This document shows positions 9,585 through 18,472 of a stretch of DNA of 64,000 nt, piece after piece. Made by a program: the position numbers and the translations under genes. The DNA is from a bacterium (lineage in GTDB: Bacteria; Arandabacterota; Arandabacteria; Arandabacterales; Arandabacteraceae): contig JAOZOU010000001.1 of assembly GCA_029933125.1 (NCBI GenBank), positions 547,680-611,679 of the forward strand, given 5' to 3'. Below the pieces are notes generated by a model that had not been told where the DNA came from, did no database searches, and saw only the letters and a program-made list of their open reading frames with translations. Every line of letters starts with the position of its first letter. Positions within the stretch are counted from its first letter, which is position 1.

Positions 9585-10215
9585 GGCTAATCTCGCCGAC
9601 CCTGATTTCTTTGACCGCCATAAGATGGCTTATGTCATTGAAGGTCACAACCCGTCTGTTTTCCAGTCCAACATCAATAATGGTCAGAGAGCCATTCTTG
9701 ACCGTCAGACACCAGACATCGTCAACTGGAAGATTGAGAACTGTTGTCACATAAGTTGATATTACACCACCATGACAAACAACCAGAATATTGCCTGTCG
9801 GGTGCCTGCGTTCAATTGCTCCAAGAGTTGAAACCACCCGCCTCGTGAAGGCATTGAAATCCTCACCATTCGGTATCTTGATACGTGTCGGTCTGACCGC
9901 CCACCTGTCAAACATTTCACGGTATTCCCTGCGTATACGGCTCAGTGTTTTACCTTCCCAATCACCCAGGCAAATCTCCTTCAAACCATCCTCAACTTTA
10001 ATATCAAATCTCTTTCCCACTATGATACGAGCCGTCTCATATGCTCTGCGCAGCGGACTTGAATAGGCAGCATCAAAATCCAACCCCTTAAAGCGCTTGC
10101 GCAGGAGTTTGGCTTCCTTCTTCCCGTACTCGCTAAGTTGAGGATCCCTTTGTCCCTGAATTCGTCTCAGGCGATTCCATGTAGATTCCGCATGTCTAAC
10201 AAGAAACATCAGCAT
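9574..10215 (-). CDS. Histidine phosphatase family protein (phosphoglycerate mutase-like)
   Basis: 213 residues with the RHG catalytic motif near the N-terminus (RHAESTWN, His8), the conserved SPLRRAYETA block, an ICLGDWEGK segment and the second catalytic His in VCHGG. Enzymes of this branch are phosphatases on small phosphoesters; the substrate cannot be assigned. It overlaps mrfB by 7 nt and pcm by 11 nt, indicating translational coupling. Confidence 0.88.
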   Translation of the reverse strand: MLMFLVRHAESTWNRLRRIQGQRDPQLSEYGKKEAKLLRKRFKGLDFDAAYSSPLRRAYETARIIVGKRFDIKVEDGLKEICLGDWEGKTLSRIRREYREMFDRWAVRPTRIKIPNGEDFNAFTRRVVSTLGAIERRHPTGNILVVCHGGVISTYVTTVLNLPVDDVWCLTVKNGSLTIIDVGLENRRVVTFNDISHLMAVKEIRVGEISHVD

Positions 10216-10979
10216 CGTCTTCCCTCGGAAAGAATTATGAAAAGTTCAGCCATCGAAAGCACATCGACAAGATTGTGCCTTAAGACTTCGACAAGCTTGC
10301 CCGCATCCTTAGTATGCACAAACTCGTGGTAAATGCAAGGAACTTCCCAGCTGGCAACATCGCCAAAGCGGCGTCTCCCAAGAATGTACCATTCAAGCGT
10401 TACGAGGCGGCAATTCGGAAGTTCATTCTTCCATCTTCTGCGTGCATGGTGGAGCAGATCGAATTGCTGAGGTGACGCTTTCAGATCTATCTTGTGATAC
10501 TTCGCTCGCTCCCGAATGTAAGGCATATCGAATGACTTACCATTGAAGGTGATGCAATTGGTGAAGTTGTCAAGAAGATGGTCCAAGCCATTTATCAAGG
10601 CTGCTTCTTCTGAATAGTCACGTGCCAGAAGCTGCCCAACGTAAAGTGAATCACATTTCCTGTAGAGAGTCCCAGCAAGAAAAAGGGGAGTAGCCGAAAA
10701 CCCAGTTGTCTCAAGATCTAAGAAGATATAGCTCGGGGAGCTATCGTTATCGCCCAAAAGCACATTGGCTGCAGTCTCAAGATCATTAGCGCTGATATGC
10801 TTATCTACGCATCTCTCAAGAAGAGCAAAAGAGCCATGGTCGGTCTCGATCTCGCAAGAACTACCCAATTGGTCGAGGCCAACCTTTCCCTGCTTCTGCC
10901 TAGGATGGCTATCTTTGATCTTATCGAGAAGGGCAAGCCTGAGGTTCTCTATGCGCTGCCTGATCGCCTCATCAAGCAT
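10209..10979 (-). CDS. mrfB: MrfB-like DEDD exonuclease (YprB family)
   Basis: 256 residues with an RNase H-like 3'-5' exonuclease fold. Exo I is FLDLETTGF (Asp88, Glu90), Exo II NGKSFDMPYI (Asp151), Exo III HNLVDVLSM (His235, Asp239), a complete DEDDh set. In Bacillus subtilis YprB/MrfB works with the helicase YprA/MrfA in repair of mitomycin C adducts. Here the gene overlaps the helicase by 8 nt, the same pairing, so assignment by sequence and context agree. Confidence 0.85.
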   Translation of the reverse strand: MLDEAIRQRIENLRLALLDKIKDSHPRQKQGKVGLDQLGSSCEIETDHGSFALLERCVDKHISANDLETAANVLLGDNDSSPSYIFLDLETTGFSATPLFLAGTLYRKCDSLYVGQLLARDYSEEAALINGLDHLLDNFTNCITFNGKSFDMPYIRERAKYHKIDLKASPQQFDLLHHARRRWKNELPNCRLVTLEWYILGRRRFGDVASWEVPCIYHEFVHTKDAGKLVEVLRHNLVDVLSMAELFIILSEGRRC

Positions 10980-13302
10980 TTCGCATGACCTTTCTCAACA
11001 TGAGCAATGCTGTCTCCTTGTTGGGAATTGGATATCCATAGCCAGGATCTGGATCTTGATGCTGGGGGGGTCTCAGCATTGGCAGACCGACGCAGGATGG
11101 ACATCCCTCGGAACACTCACATTGCTCGATGATCTGCAATGCACCCTCGAGGAGCTTGGGAAGAAGTGAGTATGCCTTCTCACAAAATCCGAGGCCACCC
11201 TTAAACCTGTCATAAAGGAAGATAGTCGATCTACCCGTATTACTTGCCTCAACAATCCCGCCCACGTCTTGCCTATCGCACATCACAAACAGCGGAAAGA
11301 TGTTTATCAGAACATTCTTAAGCCCAACAAGCCCCTCAACAGCATTCTTACCCATCTCCCTTAAGTAGGTTACAACATCCTCATCAGGGTAGAGCCACAA
11401 TGATGTTGTTTCAAGATGTTGACTGGGGAGATTAGCACTTCCGTAGCCGATGGAATCGAGTCTGTAAAATTGGATCTTCTTAAATGCTGTTGTCTTCCAT
11501 GTGACAATTGCCTCACCGTAGAACTTCCTGAAACCACGCAACATTCCCGATTTTTTCTCTGCCTTTATTCTAATAGATGAATCGAGGATAGGCTGAGTGT
11601 AATAGTCGACCTCCTTGCGCTCAACATAGGCAACTTTACCACTGAAATCGAGATCACGCACAAGATAGGTTTCCCCATTGTGGATGTATATACCTTCAGG
11701 GTAGACAAGCTCGGGTGCACTTATCGCATCCACCACCCCTATTACCTTCTCATTAGAAGTCGCATCCACAATTGTGAAAGTATCATCCGATATCGTTCGG
11801 AGATTTACCTCGGCAGCGGGGAAATCTGTTGTTGCCCAATAGGTCTTACCCTCAATCGTTTTCACCCTCTCCACCTCTTCAAGAACCGAAACGACTGGCC
11901 AGAGGAGCTCTCCGAAATGGCATTCGTCTGCAGATGAGAGGGGCAGCTCGAAAGCAGCACAACTCAAGTGTCCGGCAAGGATGTAGGGATTCGAAGGATC
12001 GATCACAGCATTCTCAGGTGTCTTGCCAAGAAGATAATCGGGGTTGCGCATAAGGTACTGATCGATTGGATCATTGTAAGCAATGAATATTACGAGGGAC
12101 TCTCCCATCTTTCTGCCGGCTCTTCCTGCCTGCTGCCATGTCGAAGCGATTGTACCTGGAAAGCCTACGATTATTGAGGCATCAAGACTGCCAACATCAA
12201 TCCCAAGTTCGAGAGCATTCGTGCTGGTTACCCCGAGGAGCTCTCCCGAGAAGAGGGCTCTCTCAATCTGACGCCTTTCCTCAGGTAAATATCCAGCTCT
12301 ATAGGCTCTTACGCGATCAACGAGATGGGGATTGCGCCTTGAAAGAGCCTCACGCACATAACGCAAGATCAGCTCAGCAACCACTCGCGCCTTGGTAAAG
12401 GTTATTGTCTGAATCCCGGATTCGATCAGGGTGACCATAAGCTCATGGGCTTCGACATTCGAGCTCCGCCTCTCCATTCTATTGCTATCAATAAATGGGG
12501 GGTTCCATAAGATGAAGATCTTGGGACCATGGGGTGATCCATCTTCTGAGATAAGCTCACACTCCTCGCCTATCAGTGCCTGTGCAAGCTCGTCTGGATT
12601 TGCAATCGTAGCCGAACAGAGGATGAAGGTTGGTTTGCTTCCGTAATGTCCAAGAATGCGCTTAAGCCTTCTGATCACATTGGCAACATTTGAGCCAAAG
12701 ATACCCCTGTAGGTGTGCATCTCATCTATGACAACATACTTGAGTTTTGTGAAAAAGCGACTCCACCTTGAGTGATAAGGGAGGATGGCTTGATGGAGCA
12801 TGTCAGAATTGGTCAAAGTCAGGTTTGCCTCACTGCGTAGCCTACGCCTCGTTTGCCGCGGTGTATCACCATCATAAGTTCCTGCTTTAACTACTCTTTC
12901 AAGGTCAGACGAGATTGAACACAAGTCACCAATCATACGAAGTTGATCCTGTGCCAGCGCTTTTGTTGGGAAAATATAGAGGGCTGTTGATGCAGAATCT
13001 TTAAGCATTGATTCAAGCACGGGAACGTTATAGCAAAGAGTCTTACCACTTGCAGTTGAAGTTACAATTGTTATGTTGCGTCCTTCTCTAACAAGATCTA
13101 TCGCTCGTGCCTGATGAAGATAAAGGCGCTCAATCCCTATGTGGCTTAGTGCCTCGCTGAGGTGATGAGAAATTGGTTCAAGGGGATCAGCAAAAACTGG
13201 CTTGCGAGGAGGGATTGTGTGAATGTGTACAATCTGCCCCCTATAACCTTGGGAGCTTTTGATGGAATGGAGAATCGAGGAGATGGAATGTGTTTTTTTC
13301 AT
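10972..13302 (-). CDS. mrfA: MrfA-like DEAH/DUF1998 helicase (YprA family)
   Basis: 776 residues. Superfamily 2 helicase with Walker A TASGKT (83-88), Walker B DEMH (193-196) and motif VI around QQAGRAGR. The C-terminal DUF1998 region ends with a four-Cys zinc motif CECSEGCPSC (Cys728, 730, 734, 737). In B. subtilis MrfA is a 3'-5' helicase for mitomycin lesion repair with the MrfB nuclease. It starts 12 nt after dinB and overlaps mrfB, placing it in a LexA-headed operon. Full length for the family. Confidence 0.88.
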   Translation of the reverse strand: MKKTHSISSILHSIKSSQGYRGQIVHIHTIPPRKPVFADPLEPISHHLSEALSHIGIERLYLHQARAIDLVREGRNITIVTSTASGKTLCYNVPVLESMLKDSASTALYIFPTKALAQDQLRMIGDLCSISSDLERVVKAGTYDGDTPRQTRRRLRSEANLTLTNSDMLHQAILPYHSRWSRFFTKLKYVVIDEMHTYRGIFGSNVANVIRRLKRILGHYGSKPTFILCSATIANPDELAQALIGEECELISEDGSPHGPKIFILWNPPFIDSNRMERRSSNVEAHELMVTLIESGIQTITFTKARVVAELILRYVREALSRRNPHLVDRVRAYRAGYLPEERRQIERALFSGELLGVTSTNALELGIDVGSLDASIIVGFPGTIASTWQQAGRAGRKMGESLVIFIAYNDPIDQYLMRNPDYLLGKTPENAVIDPSNPYILAGHLSCAAFELPLSSADECHFGELLWPVVSVLEEVERVKTIEGKTYWATTDFPAAEVNLRTISDDTFTIVDATSNEKVIGVVDAISAPELVYPEGIYIHNGETYLVRDLDFSGKVAYVERKEVDYYTQPILDSSIRIKAEKKSGMLRGFRKFYGEAIVTWKTTAFKKIQFYRLDSIGYGSANLPSQHLETTSLWLYPDEDVVTYLREMGKNAVEGLVGLKNVLINIFPLFVMCDRQDVGGIVEASNTGRSTIFLYDRFKGGLGFCEKAYSLLPKLLEGALQIIEQCECSEGCPSCVGLPMLRPPQHQDPDPGYGYPIPNKETALLMLRKVMRNA

Positions 13303-13314
13303 TTATCTGACGGC

Positions 13315-14475
13315 TTAGAATCTAATAGAGCCACAACGTCTTATTGAGTCTTCTCCAAATCTATTCCTTATCGAATCAATTATCTCCACAAAACTTTTTT
13401 GCCTGTTTGCCTCTGAGAAGATCGAGTCAAAATCAAATTCACTTTTCTTGACAAGCCCTTTGGCACTTACTCCGACCAATCTGATCTTCTCACCCTTGAA
13501 ATTCTCTAGAAATAATAATTTGCCAACCTTATAAATAATTTCATCAAGATCTGTCGGTAAGGCTATTTTCTTCTGACGGGTTATTGTTTTGAAATCGGAG
13601 TTTCTAATCTTAACCATTATTGTATCACAAAGGTAACCTTCCTTTCTCATTCTTCGTCCAACCTGTTCACAAAGTCTGAGAAGGGATGAAAGAATAATTC
13701 GCTTATCGGATGTATCTCTTGGAAGAGTATACTCATGTCCAATGGACTTGGGGTCAATCCCAACAAAATATGGAATAACGGGTGATTCATCTATACCATT
13801 TGCAGTCATCCAGAGATAGCTTCCATATGCTCCAAAGATTCGAATGAGCTCATCCTCTGGGATGGAGGCCAATTCTTTTACTTTCCTTATACCAAGAGAA
13901 TAGAGTTTCTCCTTGGTCTTTGGTCCAATTCCCCAGAGATCTCCTACATCTTTTTCTCCAAAAATCTTCAAAAATTCACCAGGTTTAATAAGGGTGAGAC
14001 CATCAGGCTTTTCTACATCCGAAGCCATCTTGGCTACAATTTTATTTGGTCCTATGCCAATGGAACATGTGAGTTGATACTGCTGCTTAATCCTATTTTT
14101 TATCGACTTGCCTAAATCGAGAGCCTTGTCATAATCAAGATTTAAAAATTCTAAAAATGCTTCATCAACACTGAAGGGTTCAACGAAAGATGTAAACTCC
14201 CTTAAGGTATTAAGAATCTGGATAGATGTGTAAACGTATTTCTTGGGATTGCCTTCGATAAAGATTCCTCCGGGACAAAATTTCTTTGCCTTAACCACTG
14301 GCATACCCGATTTTACACCAAACTTCCTTGCTTCATATGATGCAGTTGAAACAACGCTTCTTCCCTCGGGGTCACCACAAACAATTACTGGTTTTCCTTT
14401 AAGTCCTGGATTGGAAAGCTGCTCAATGGATGAGAAAAAGGCATCCATATCGATATGAAAGATGAGCCTTTTCAT
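13315..14475 (-). CDS. dinB: DNA polymerase IV (Y family)
   Basis: 386 residues. Catalytic acids Asp9 and Asp11 (IDMDAFF) and Asp104-Glu105 (FSVDEAFLE); the YEARKFGVKSGMP block and helix-hairpin-helix (LWGIGPKT) are present, followed by the little-finger domain. It carries out error-prone translesion synthesis. Its ATG overlaps the lexA stop (TGATG), so it is translationally coupled to lexA. Base composition is visibly more A+T-rich than mrfA and genes downstream, like lexA. Confidence 0.95.
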   Translation of the reverse strand: MKRLIFHIDMDAFFSSIEQLSNPGLKGKPVIVCGDPEGRSVVSTASYEARKFGVKSGMPVVKAKKFCPGGIFIEGNPKKYVYTSIQILNTLREFTSFVEPFSVDEAFLEFLNLDYDKALDLGKSIKNRIKQQYQLTCSIGIGPNKIVAKMASDVEKPDGLTLIKPGEFLKIFGEKDVGDLWGIGPKTKEKLYSLGIRKVKELASIPEDELIRIFGAYGSYLWMTANGIDESPVIPYFVGIDPKSIGHEYTLPRDTSDKRIILSSLLRLCEQVGRRMRKEGYLCDTIMVKIRNSDFKTITRQKKIALPTDLDEIIYKVGKLLFLENFKGEKIRLVGVSAKGLVKKSEFDFDSIFSEANRQKSFVEIIDSIRNRFGEDSIRRCGSIRF

Positions 14476-15080
14476 CAGTAAAACCTTCTAATAATGGCAA
14501 TTACCTTTCCAATAATTCTTACCTGGTCACTTGAATAGCTTGAAAGATCAATGGGGGAATAATCTGGATTCTCTGGCTTTAGGATTGGCTTCCCATGATT
14601 CCTGACGAACCTTTTTAGGGTTACTTCTCCATCAACCATTGCCACAACAATTTCGCCTTCGCTTGGATAAGGATCCTTTTTGACAACTGCTATGTCTCCA
14701 TCGTTTATTCCAGCATTTATCATACTATTCCCCTTTACCCTGAGAGCAAAAACGTATTTCCCTTTAGCAAGCCTCTCATCAACAACAATATTTCCCTCGA
14801 TATTCTCATCTGAGATTATTGGCTCTCCAGCAGGAATCCTTCCCAGGATTGGGACTACCCTTACCTTCTCACTTGGAAATTTCTCTTTAAGCCTAATCCC
14901 TCTCGCCTTGAATCTTTCTCTTTCTATCAAGCCCTCATCTTCAAGTTTTCGAAGGAAATATCTGACACCATTAGTAGATGAGATTCCAAAGCGCATACCT
15001 ATCTCCCTTATTGTTGGTGGTAGCCCTACGCTCTCTATTCTCTCCCTTATGAATTCGAATATTTGTCGCTTCTTGTCCAC
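14475..15080 (-). CDS. lexA: SOS repressor LexA
   Basis: 201 residues. The N-terminal winged helix (about 1-65) has recognition helix STNGVRYFLRKL. The self-cleavage site is Ala84-Gly85 (RIPAGEP) and the catalytic dyad Ser119 (KGNSM) and Lys156 (TLKRF), all intact. Start is GTG 15080. No SD is visible, and the predicted transcription start lies at or next to the GTG, suggesting a leaderless mRNA. A palindrome in its own promoter implies autoregulation. First gene of an eight-gene operon. Confidence 0.96.
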   Translation of the reverse strand: MDKKRQIFEFIRERIESVGLPPTIREIGMRFGISSTNGVRYFLRKLEDEGLIERERFKARGIRLKEKFPSEKVRVVPILGRIPAGEPIISDENIEGNIVVDERLAKGKYVFALRVKGNSMINAGINDGDIAVVKKDPYPSEGEIVVAMVDGEVTLKRFVRNHGKPILKPENPDYSPIDLSSYSSDQVRIIGKVIAIIRRFY

Positions 15081-15086
15081 ATTCGG

Positions 15087-15115
15087 ATTTTACTACACAT
15101 TTGTGCAGTAATCAA
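15087..15115 (-). promoter_or_regulatory. lexA promoter with palindromic operator in the spacer
   Basis: On the minus strand: -35 TTGATT (15110-15115), 17-nt spacer, -10 TAAAAT (15087-15092). The spacer is almost entirely the imperfect palindrome ACTGCACAAATGTGTAGT (15092-15109, 14 of 18 positions symmetric), a position where a bound dimer would block RNA polymerase. The -10 ends 6 nt before GTG. It does not match the standard E. coli or Bacillus LexA boxes, so the motif is lineage-specific if real. Confidence 0.7.
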
Positions 15116-15238
15116 CATAAAACTTTCGAATAATTTTAGTTAGCTTATCTCTTTATTTCAGAAGAGGTTATGGTAAATCAGGAGATATGAAAGCCAGATA
15201 ACCTTTGCTTCCTTTTTCTATCTCTTATCTATGACCTG

Positions 15239-16264
15239 CTAAAGTTTGAGAGCTAATTCAGTCACTGGGATTCTATATATTCTAAACCACCTGTATATCT
15301 CTTCATTCGAAACCCGCTTGAGCTTCTTCAAACGTTTTCTCTCCTCAAGCACATGGGGGAGGGCAAGAAAAGCATCAATGTAGGCCTTCATAACTATTGC
15401 AACAAGTCTAAATGTTGAATATCTCGATGCGAATCTCCCAGCAGCTCCCTTCTTTGATATAGCAGCGTAAGCCTGAAGAAGGTAGCGGAGCAAACTGTAA
15501 AAGGGACTTAAGACAACCATTTTGAAGGGGAAATATTTCCAGACAATCCATATACGATTTCTCTCGACAAGGTAAACCTTTTGAGGCGAATACTCTCCTG
15601 TAGTTGCGGAATATTTATGATAGACAATTGCTCCTGGCACGAATAGACATCCCCAGCCAGCAAGTCTACCTCTAATCCCAATATCAGTATCATCGCCATA
15701 GGCAAAATGCGCTTCATCAAAGAGCCCGATATCGTCAAACATATCCTTGCGATATAGAGCCGCACAGCCACTAGGAAAGAAGACATCGAGCCTATCATCA
15801 TATTGCCCTCGATCAACTTCCATTCTTCCTCTTCCTCTATTGAGACCATCGGGATAGATAAGATGACCTGTTGTATCAATCACATCAGGTCTATCATAGA
15901 AGAGAGTTTTGCTTGCGAACATCCCTATGCGGGGATTGGATTCTGCTGCTTTCACAAGCTCGGCAAGCCAGGAAGGATGCGCCTCAGTATCGTTGTTGAG
16001 CAACGCTATGAACCTACCGGAGGCTATTTCTATACCCTGATTGCATGCCATGGCAAAACCATAATTGGAGGGGTTCTGTATGATTTTCTTAACCCAGGGA
16101 AAGTGCTCTTTGATGAAGGCAACCGAGCCATCCTCGCTGCCATTGTCAACCACAATGACCTCGAATTGCTTGAACTCCTGCTTCTCAAGCGAAGCAAGAC
16201 AATCCTTGAGGAGTTCTCTGCCATTGAGATTTGGAATTATTACGGATACCGCTATCTCATCCAT
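15239..16264 (-). CDS. Family 2 glycosyltransferase
   Basis: 341 residues with a GT-A fold: N-terminal VSVIIPNLNG, VVDNGSEDGS, and the metal-binding region LLNNDTEAHP. The middle part (FPSGCAALYRKDMF, YGDDTDIGIRG) matches rhamnosyltransferase-like GT2 enzymes. It transfers a sugar from a nucleotide donor in surface-glycan synthesis; acceptor unknown. It is transcribed alone, divergent from the metal ATPase, with its end 159 nt from the lexA start. Confidence 0.88.
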   Translation of the reverse strand: MDEIAVSVIIPNLNGRELLKDCLASLEKQEFKQFEVIVVDNGSEDGSVAFIKEHFPWVKKIIQNPSNYGFAMACNQGIEIASGRFIALLNNDTEAHPSWLAELVKAAESNPRIGMFASKTLFYDRPDVIDTTGHLIYPDGLNRGRGRMEVDRGQYDDRLDVFFPSGCAALYRKDMFDDIGLFDEAHFAYGDDTDIGIRGRLAGWGCLFVPGAIVYHKYSATTGEYSPQKVYLVERNRIWIVWKYFPFKMVVLSPFYSLLRYLLQAYAAISKKGAAGRFASRYSTFRLVAIVMKAYIDAFLALPHVLEERKRLKKLKRVSNEEIYRWFRIYRIPVTELALKL

Positions 16265-16295
16265 GTAAACCTCTCAAGGCTTCGAAACAAAATGC

Positions 16296-16326
16296 TATAC
16301 AAGCGAAGTGCTGCCAGTAGTATAAT
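16296..16326 (+). promoter_or_regulatory. Possible promoter of the metal ATPase
   Basis: A perfect TATAAT at 16321-16326, with TATACA (4 of 6 to the -35 consensus) at 16296-16301, spacer 19. It lies in the 97-nt divergent gap before the ATPase start at 16362. No metal-regulator box was recognised. Confidence 0.4.
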
Positions 16327-16361
16327 TCAAACACCACGTTGCTAAAAGGGAGAATCGTGTC

Positions 16362-18470
16362 TTGAACCTCAAGATCAAAGTAAATGATCTCGATTGTATA
16401 GATTGTGCAAGAGCACTTGAGCATGTTGCAAGGAGCATAGATGGTGTTGAAGATGCAGAGGTCAGTTTTGCCCTTTCTACCCTCGAACTCAGGCTCAAGG
16501 AGGGAGTTGACAGGAGAGCGGTAGTAAAGTCATTAAGAAGAAAAGGCTATGAGGTCTTCCCTCTTGAGGCTTCACTCACACAAAGAGGCAAGAGGAAAAA
16601 GGGACTGATTTCAAGAAGGCGCCTCGTTCTAACAACAATATGTGGAATTCTCCTTCTGACATCAGTCGTAAGTCATTTTATAGAGCCCATCTCAGGTCTC
16701 AGGACAACCTTGTTAGTTCTAGCAACAATAGTGGCAATTCCTCTCACGCTATTTCGAGGAATAAATGCGATAAGAAGTCGCTCAATCGACATGAACGTTC
16801 TGATGAGCATTGCCATTGTTGCGGGAGCTGCGATCGGGGAATGGGCTGAAGCCGCAATGGTGGCTTTTCTCTTCTCGATTGCTGTAATGCTTGAAGCCTC
16901 CGCACTTGCTCGTACACGAAGAGCAATAGAATCGCTTATGGAACTCTCGCCAGATAAGGCTAGAGTAATGCGAAAAGGAATCCAAGAGACTGTCAATGCC
17001 GATGAGGTAAAACCGGGCGAGGTGATTGTTATTAGGCCTGGTGAGAGAATTCCACTCGAAGGCAAGGTTATAAAGGGGACAACATCTGTCGATGAATCAG
17101 CAATAACAGGTGAACCAATGCCTGTGACCAAGCAACCTGGCTCGATGGTATTCGCCGGAACTCTGAATGAGGAAGGGGCTATCGAAGTCAAGGTAACAAA
17201 AGCGAAGTCGGAAAGCACTCTTGCTCGAATAATCCACCTTGTAGAACATGTGGAAGAGAAGCGCGCAAAGATAGAAAGATTTGTCGATAGGTTTGCAAAA
17301 TTCTATACCCCTGCAGTTGTGAGCGCAGCAATCATCTATGCCATCGTTCCATATGCGATTGGTCGGGAGGGCAATTGGATCTATCGCTCCCTGGTTTTTC
17401 TAATAATCGCATGCCCTTGCTCCCTGGTGATAGCAACTCCCGTAGCAGTTGTCAGCGGTTTGGCTTCGGCAGCCAAGAAAGGAATTCTAATAAAGGGGGG
17501 TGCCTACATTGAGGAAGCAGCAAAAGTGACGACTGTTGCATTGGATAAGACAGGTACAGTCACTGAAGGAAGACCAAGAGTCACTCACATAGTTTCAACA
17601 AGCGCCCTTGATGAGAATTCACTTCTGGCTCTCGCGGCAAGTATAGAGATGGTATCAAATCATCCCCTTGCAGGCGCAATCCTGGCTGAAGCGAGAAGGC
17701 GACGCCTACACCCCAAACAGCCCCAAGATGCCAAATCGATGCCAGGTATCGGTATGTCGGCTTCAGTGGACGGGAAGCGTTACTATGTTGCCAAGCCTGA
17801 GTTTTTTACAAGATCAAGGAGATACGAAATTGGGCAAATGATTGAAGACTCCGATGGGACGCTTGTCGGAATAGGAAGTGAAAAGGAAATTCTAGGCTAT
17901 ATTTACTTTGAGGATAGGATAAGACCCGGAGCAAAGGAGACCACAGAGGGCCTGCGCTCACTCGGTATGTCCTCACTTGTTCTTTTAACCGGCGATAGCA
18001 GTGACGTTGCCCAGAAGGTTGCAAGTCACCTCGGGATTGATGAATGCTATGGGAATCTACTTCCCCACGAGAAAGTGGAGCTTATAGAGGGGTTGCGTCG
18101 CAACGGCAAAAGAGTTGCGATGGTGGGAGATGGTGTCAATGACGCCCCAGCCTTAGCGGCTTCAGATGTTGGCATTGCCATGGGGGCCGCTGGATCCGAT
18201 GCTGCTATAAATGCATCAGATGTTGCTCTTATGTCTGAGGATATCACCCGACTTCTACCCCTTTTCAGAATATCAAGGCGCGTCAGATCTATAACCATTG
18301 AGAATATCGTGATAGCGATCGGCATCAAATCACTTTTCGTCATGCTTGCTGCTGCTGGCAGTGCGACCATGTGGATGGCCGTCTTCGCAGACATGGGTGC
18401 TTCACTTATTGTGATTACCAATGCTCTCAGGCTTGTATCGGATCGGGTATCAAGGCTTGATACTCCTTAG
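16362..18470 (+). CDS. CPx-type heavy-metal P-type ATPase
   Basis: 702 residues. N-terminal HMA metal-binding domain with CIDC (Cys12, Cys15); TGE actuator motif at about 249-251; membrane metal site CPC (351-353) in IIACPCSLVIATP; phosphorylated Asp395 in DKTGT; hinge GDGVNDAPA. The CPCSL form and overall layout are closest to zinc/cadmium/lead exporters (P1B-2) rather than copper pumps. It is likely a metal-efflux pump in the inner membrane. Starts at TTG 16362 after AAGGGAGA. The next gene begins 2 nt after its stop. Confidence 0.92.
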   Translation: MNLKIKVNDLDCIDCARALEHVARSIDGVEDAEVSFALSTLELRLKEGVDRRAVVKSLRRKGYEVFPLEASLTQRGKRKKGLISRRRLVLTTICGILLLTSVVSHFIEPISGLRTTLLVLATIVAIPLTLFRGINAIRSRSIDMNVLMSIAIVAGAAIGEWAEAAMVAFLFSIAVMLEASALARTRRAIESLMELSPDKARVMRKGIQETVNADEVKPGEVIVIRPGERIPLEGKVIKGTTSVDESAITGEPMPVTKQPGSMVFAGTLNEEGAIEVKVTKAKSESTLARIIHLVEHVEEKRAKIERFVDRFAKFYTPAVVSAAIIYAIVPYAIGREGNWIYRSLVFLIIACPCSLVIATPVAVVSGLASAAKKGILIKGGAYIEEAAKVTTVALDKTGTVTEGRPRVTHIVSTSALDENSLLALAASIEMVSNHPLAGAILAEARRRRLHPKQPQDAKSMPGIGMSASVDGKRYYVAKPEFFTRSRRYEIGQMIEDSDGTLVGIGSEKEILGYIYFEDRIRPGAKETTEGLRSLGMSSLVLLTGDSSDVAQKVASHLGIDECYGNLLPHEKVELIEGLRRNGKRVAMVGDGVNDAPALAASDVGIAMGAAGSDAAINASDVALMSEDITRLLPLFRISRRVRSITIENIVIAIGIKSLFVMLAAAGSATMWMAVFADMGASLIVITNALRLVSDRVSRLDTP

Positions 18471-18472
18471 AG

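Noticed and set aside
16673..17218. 181-codon antisense frame in the metal ATPase
   Set aside because: Shadow of a well-supported P-type ATPase; low-complexity Ser/Thr/Ile composition, no SD and no homology features.
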